Shown: in pieces, positions 61,311 to 64,000 of the stretch
How the letters are laid out: each line of letters begins with the position of its first letter
How positions within the stretch are numbered: the first letter of the stretch is position 1
Assembly (NCBI GenBank): GCA_948567375.1
Contig: OX419755.1
Span: 54,454,291-54,518,290, forward strand
Length of the DNA: 64,000 bases
Direction: 5' to 3'
DNA from: Lunularia cruciata
Lineage: Eukaryota; Streptophyta; Marchantiopsida; Lunulariales; Lunulariaceae
The notes under the pieces: generated by a model
The model's input: the letters and a program-made list of their open reading frames with translations, nothing else
Told to the model about the DNA's origin: nothing
Databases searched by the model: none
Program-made: the position numbers and the translations under genes

Positions 61311-62067
61311 TGAAGAGGTGCATTGTCATTTTGGATCTATAGGTTGGTAAAGTTATTAGGAATTGATTTAGGAAGTTAGATAACTATGAAAAAATTAGTC
61401 TATTTAAAGGAGGCATTTGTAGTAAAATATTGTTCAATGTTCATTATTCTTGAGAATAGATAAAGCAAAGTGTTGTGAAGCAATGCTTGTCACTTGAGCT
61501 TAATTCCAAGTATCAATTATGTGTTTTTGTGTTTGTGAGTGTTGGGAGAAATTTGAAGTGCAAGTCAACGTGCTTGTTGGATATTGGATTCCATAGCGAT
61601 GGTCTTCATTTGGTGTGTTTGATCCTAAGTGAAGTGCAATTAGAACAATGCCTTTATAGATCTGAGAGGAATTGTAATGTTGGTAATATTTTGCATTTGT
61701 GAGTGTAGTGCAATGTTCATATGAAGTAGTTTTGAAGTTGTGCCTTTAATGGAGGTGTGGAACACAATTCTAGGGCAAAGTCATTTTGTAGCAAAGTAGC
61801 TATTTTCAAGATGGACTGAATCATCAGAATCTAGTTTGTTTGGAAAGATTTGAAAGATTTGTAATTGTGCGTGACAAATTGTTGTGACGAGACTGCAAGT
61901 CAGTGTTTGTTACTCTCTTCTAGGTGTAGTTTCTACTTGAGAGATTAAAGATGCAATCAAGAAGAACAACATTGTTACTTTGCTTTGTATTTGACCAATT
62001 TGTATCTCTGTGGGAATAGACTTTACTTACTTGATTATTGCAAAAGTGATATTTGCTAGTTGTCACA
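61311..62067 (+). repeat. LTR family B, plus-strand copy
   Basis: TGAAGAGGTGCATTGTCATT to AGTTGTCACA, 757 bp, directly after a purine tract, hence in 3' LTR position. It is the inverted counterpart of 55142-55900, about 5.4 kb away. Confidence 0.87.
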
Positions 62068-62290
62068 TACATCACTACACAACATACATTGTTGTCAACA
62101 ACACACAATATAGAAGCAAAACTCACACATAAGTCATATATGGACTCTTAGGTGCCATAATAATCAATTTTTTCACACAAATCAAATCACACTCAATCAA
62201 ATTAGTACTTGATCTGTCACTCAATAATCTACCAACAATTGGGCACTAATTACAATCAACCCACACCCACTTGAGTTAAGAGACTCTAGA
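62068..62290 (-). repeat. Repeat family A, minus-strand tail-to-head piece
   Basis: On the minus strand this shows the family A tail (GTGACAGATCAAGTACTAAT) running into a family A head (TTATGGCACCTAAGAGTC), the same junction as at 3045/3046. Confidence 0.82.
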
Positions 62291-62858
62291 TGGTACTCAT
62301 GGTAGTCATCCATTGGTGGACCTTCCAAGGGCTGAAATAACCCCTTCCATGCCATGAAGGGTGTGAACAAAGTTGGTTCTGCATCTACTATAGATCATAT
62401 CAACTATCAAACTCATGGATGAAGTCATCCAACTCAATGGTACCCACCGTACCAAAATAACACCTAGGGCCTTTAGAGGCCCCATAAATCTTACCCATGT
62501 CCTACAACAATAGTGTAGACACACCAAGTGCACTCTCAATTGAATCAACTCATGTGTCAAACTCCAACTCAGAGTCAATCTCCTCCCTCATTGAGACCTA
62601 AGATACAAGTTGATATCAAGCGTCACTCCAAGTAAACCCACTACATACTATAGCACTATCTCCTTTGAAATCCCCAAAGAACTCTATTGTGACAAAGTAA
62701 CAAAAAATTGCAACCTCAACTGTAACCACCACAACTAACCTAGCAAGTACCAACACCACCAAGTGCCAATGTACCAACCAAACATCATCCACTAATGTAG
62801 CTCTAACTTGACAAATACACTAGGAGAAAGAACAACTTATAACCTACCATCACAATTG
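62291..62858. other. Unassigned DNA
   Basis: A 90-codon minus-strand frame at 62306-62578 has no recognisable domain. The stretch is probably older retroelement debris. Confidence 0.4.
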
Positions 62859-64000
62859 TGGTACCCAAATTTTACATTTTTTTTCTATTTTGAAGAAGAA
62901 GTGTATAAATGAAGTTGTATTGAACCCGAATGGTGTTAGGAGAAGAAGAATTGTATCTTCAGATTGAAACTTGAAGTAAAGTGACGTTGTGTCAAAACAA
63001 AAGTACTTTGATTTGTGAGCCGGCTTGTCTCTTACTCAAGATGAACCTCTGATGGCTATTATGGTAGCGCACCATGGACTAAGAAGGCACCAACCCCATC
63101 ATACTCCTCCAAGGCTAACACTCCAAGACTCAAGATATTGCTCACTAGAGAACTCAATGAGAGAGAAAGTTGCAAAGGATGATGAGTACCTCCTCACCCC
63201 TAGTTTATATACTTGTGAAATAGTTACGCACCAAAGTTACTAATTATTGGAGTAACTCAAGTTACTAGGCTAAAAGTCAAGTAAAGTCAAAAAGTATAAA
63301 GGAATATCCATCGACATGGGCATATTCTATTAAACATGTGATCTTATCTTGACCTAACCACTAAGTCAAGGATTCTTTCACATGGGCTATCCTTGGACTA
63401 TAGAAGAATCCAAAACAAAAAGGCTTGCGGGCCGAAGAATTATCAACTCTTTCTTCAAAGCCAAACACCTAGGAATAATACAAAGTCCACACTAGAATCC
63501 AAAGTAGTGGTGCTCATCCTTTCCACTTCCTCTAAAGTAAGGTTCTCTCTATCTTAGCTATGACTAACTTTAGCTAATCATGACTAATGTAGAACCATCT
63601 TTTATCTCTATATAAATAATATCTCTCAAGTACTAGTAATACCAAACTAAATATCACAATATTACATACATGCATAAATGAGTGTTACAGATCAGACTTG
63701 GCACAAAGAAACCCAAAGTAAGGAAACTTTGCCTTGGGATGATCAACTCAATACAAAGACAATGTAACAACCTTTCTTTGGATTTTTCAATGAAGAAAGG
63801 ATAGGTAAGAAAATGGCTAAGGCACGAGTGACTAAACTTGATAGCACCAAGATGTGTGAGCTTTAGTGAAGAGTGGTGCTATCAAGTTTAGTTGTTCACA
63901 CATTCTGCACCAAGGAAATCAGACTTGATGGATAAAGTCAGATTAGAGATTGGTGTTGGGAAGAGAGGCCGGTGAGGAAACTGGGGCTATATTCCTTGGA
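62859..64000 (+). mobile_element. Family C element split by a solo LTR D, runs off the window
   Basis: 62859-63013 and 63690-64000 together match the sequence at 58277-59150 (C repeat, then the first part of the gag-like region, with a deletion), interrupted by the LTR at 63014-63689. The last ~90 bases (GATGGATAAAGTCAGATTAG onward) match about 59080-59160. Confidence 0.78.
63014..63689 (+). repeat. Solo LTR, family D, inserted in family C
   Basis: TGTGAGCCGGCTTGTCTC to GAGTGTTACA, 676 bp. Flanking family C sequence continues on both sides, with GATT on the left and GATC on the right, a 4-bp target duplication with one C-to-T change. No internal region is present, so this is a solo LTR left by LTR-LTR recombination. 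Confidence 0.85.

Noticed and set aside
51268-63689. LTR D copies at 51268 and 63014 as the two ends of one 12.4-kb element
   Set aside because: The flanks share no target duplication, the interior holds other families in mixed orientation, and the right copy sits inside a family C element.

Overview
The window is nuclear DNA of a land plant. It carries three intact, intron-rich genes with plant-type best family matches, set among old, decayed Ty3/gypsy-type LTR retrotransposons. The exact species cannot be read from the sequence. The gene structures and TE-rich AT background would suit a bryophyte or another early-diverging land plant, but that is only an impression.

Layout. 1-3130: the 3' half of a decayed gypsy element whose integrase is followed by a degenerate PHD finger and then its probable LTR (family A). 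4892-7501 (-): an eight-exon mitochondrial carrier gene of the BAC1/basic amino acid type (330 aa). 8395-14174 (-): a twenty-exon KU70 gene (622 aa), including 21-bp and 14-bp microexons. 14175-17679: AT-rich, with a degenerate minisatellite. 17680-21191: a truncated and internally deleted gypsy chromovirus. 21930-27535: a complete relative of it with 416-bp LTRs, a 5-bp target duplication, a tRNA-Met primer site and a chromodomain, but dead coding capacity. 27541-33761: AT-rich intergenic DNA with one MITE-like element and a 125-bp tandem duplication. 33762-46147 (+): a class I (RPD3/HDA19-type) histone deacetylase gene of eight coding exons (733 aa), with a 7.3-kb intron made of its own local repeats and a long Ser/Gly/Pro-rich C-terminal tail. 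48166-64000: a nested, rearranged cluster of at least four LTR or repeat families (A, B, C, D), with gag-like coiled-coil internal regions and little recognisable pol.

The three host genes have open reading frames that join with consistent splice phases over every exon. The TE proteins are broken, largely by stops that look like CGA, CAA or CAG codons changed by C-to-T, the mark expected from deamination of methylated cytosine. The three genes have unrelated jobs (arginine/ornithine-type transport, DNA double-strand-break repair, chromatin deacetylation) and show no sign of being a functional cluster.

The observations most worth a second look are the PHD finger at the end of the gypsy polyprotein, the self-repetitive 7.3-kb HDAC intron, the AUGUGAUG start-stop uORF overlapping the carrier start codon, the KU70 microexons, a GC-AG intron in the carrier, and heat-shock-element-like dyads in the chromovirus LTR.
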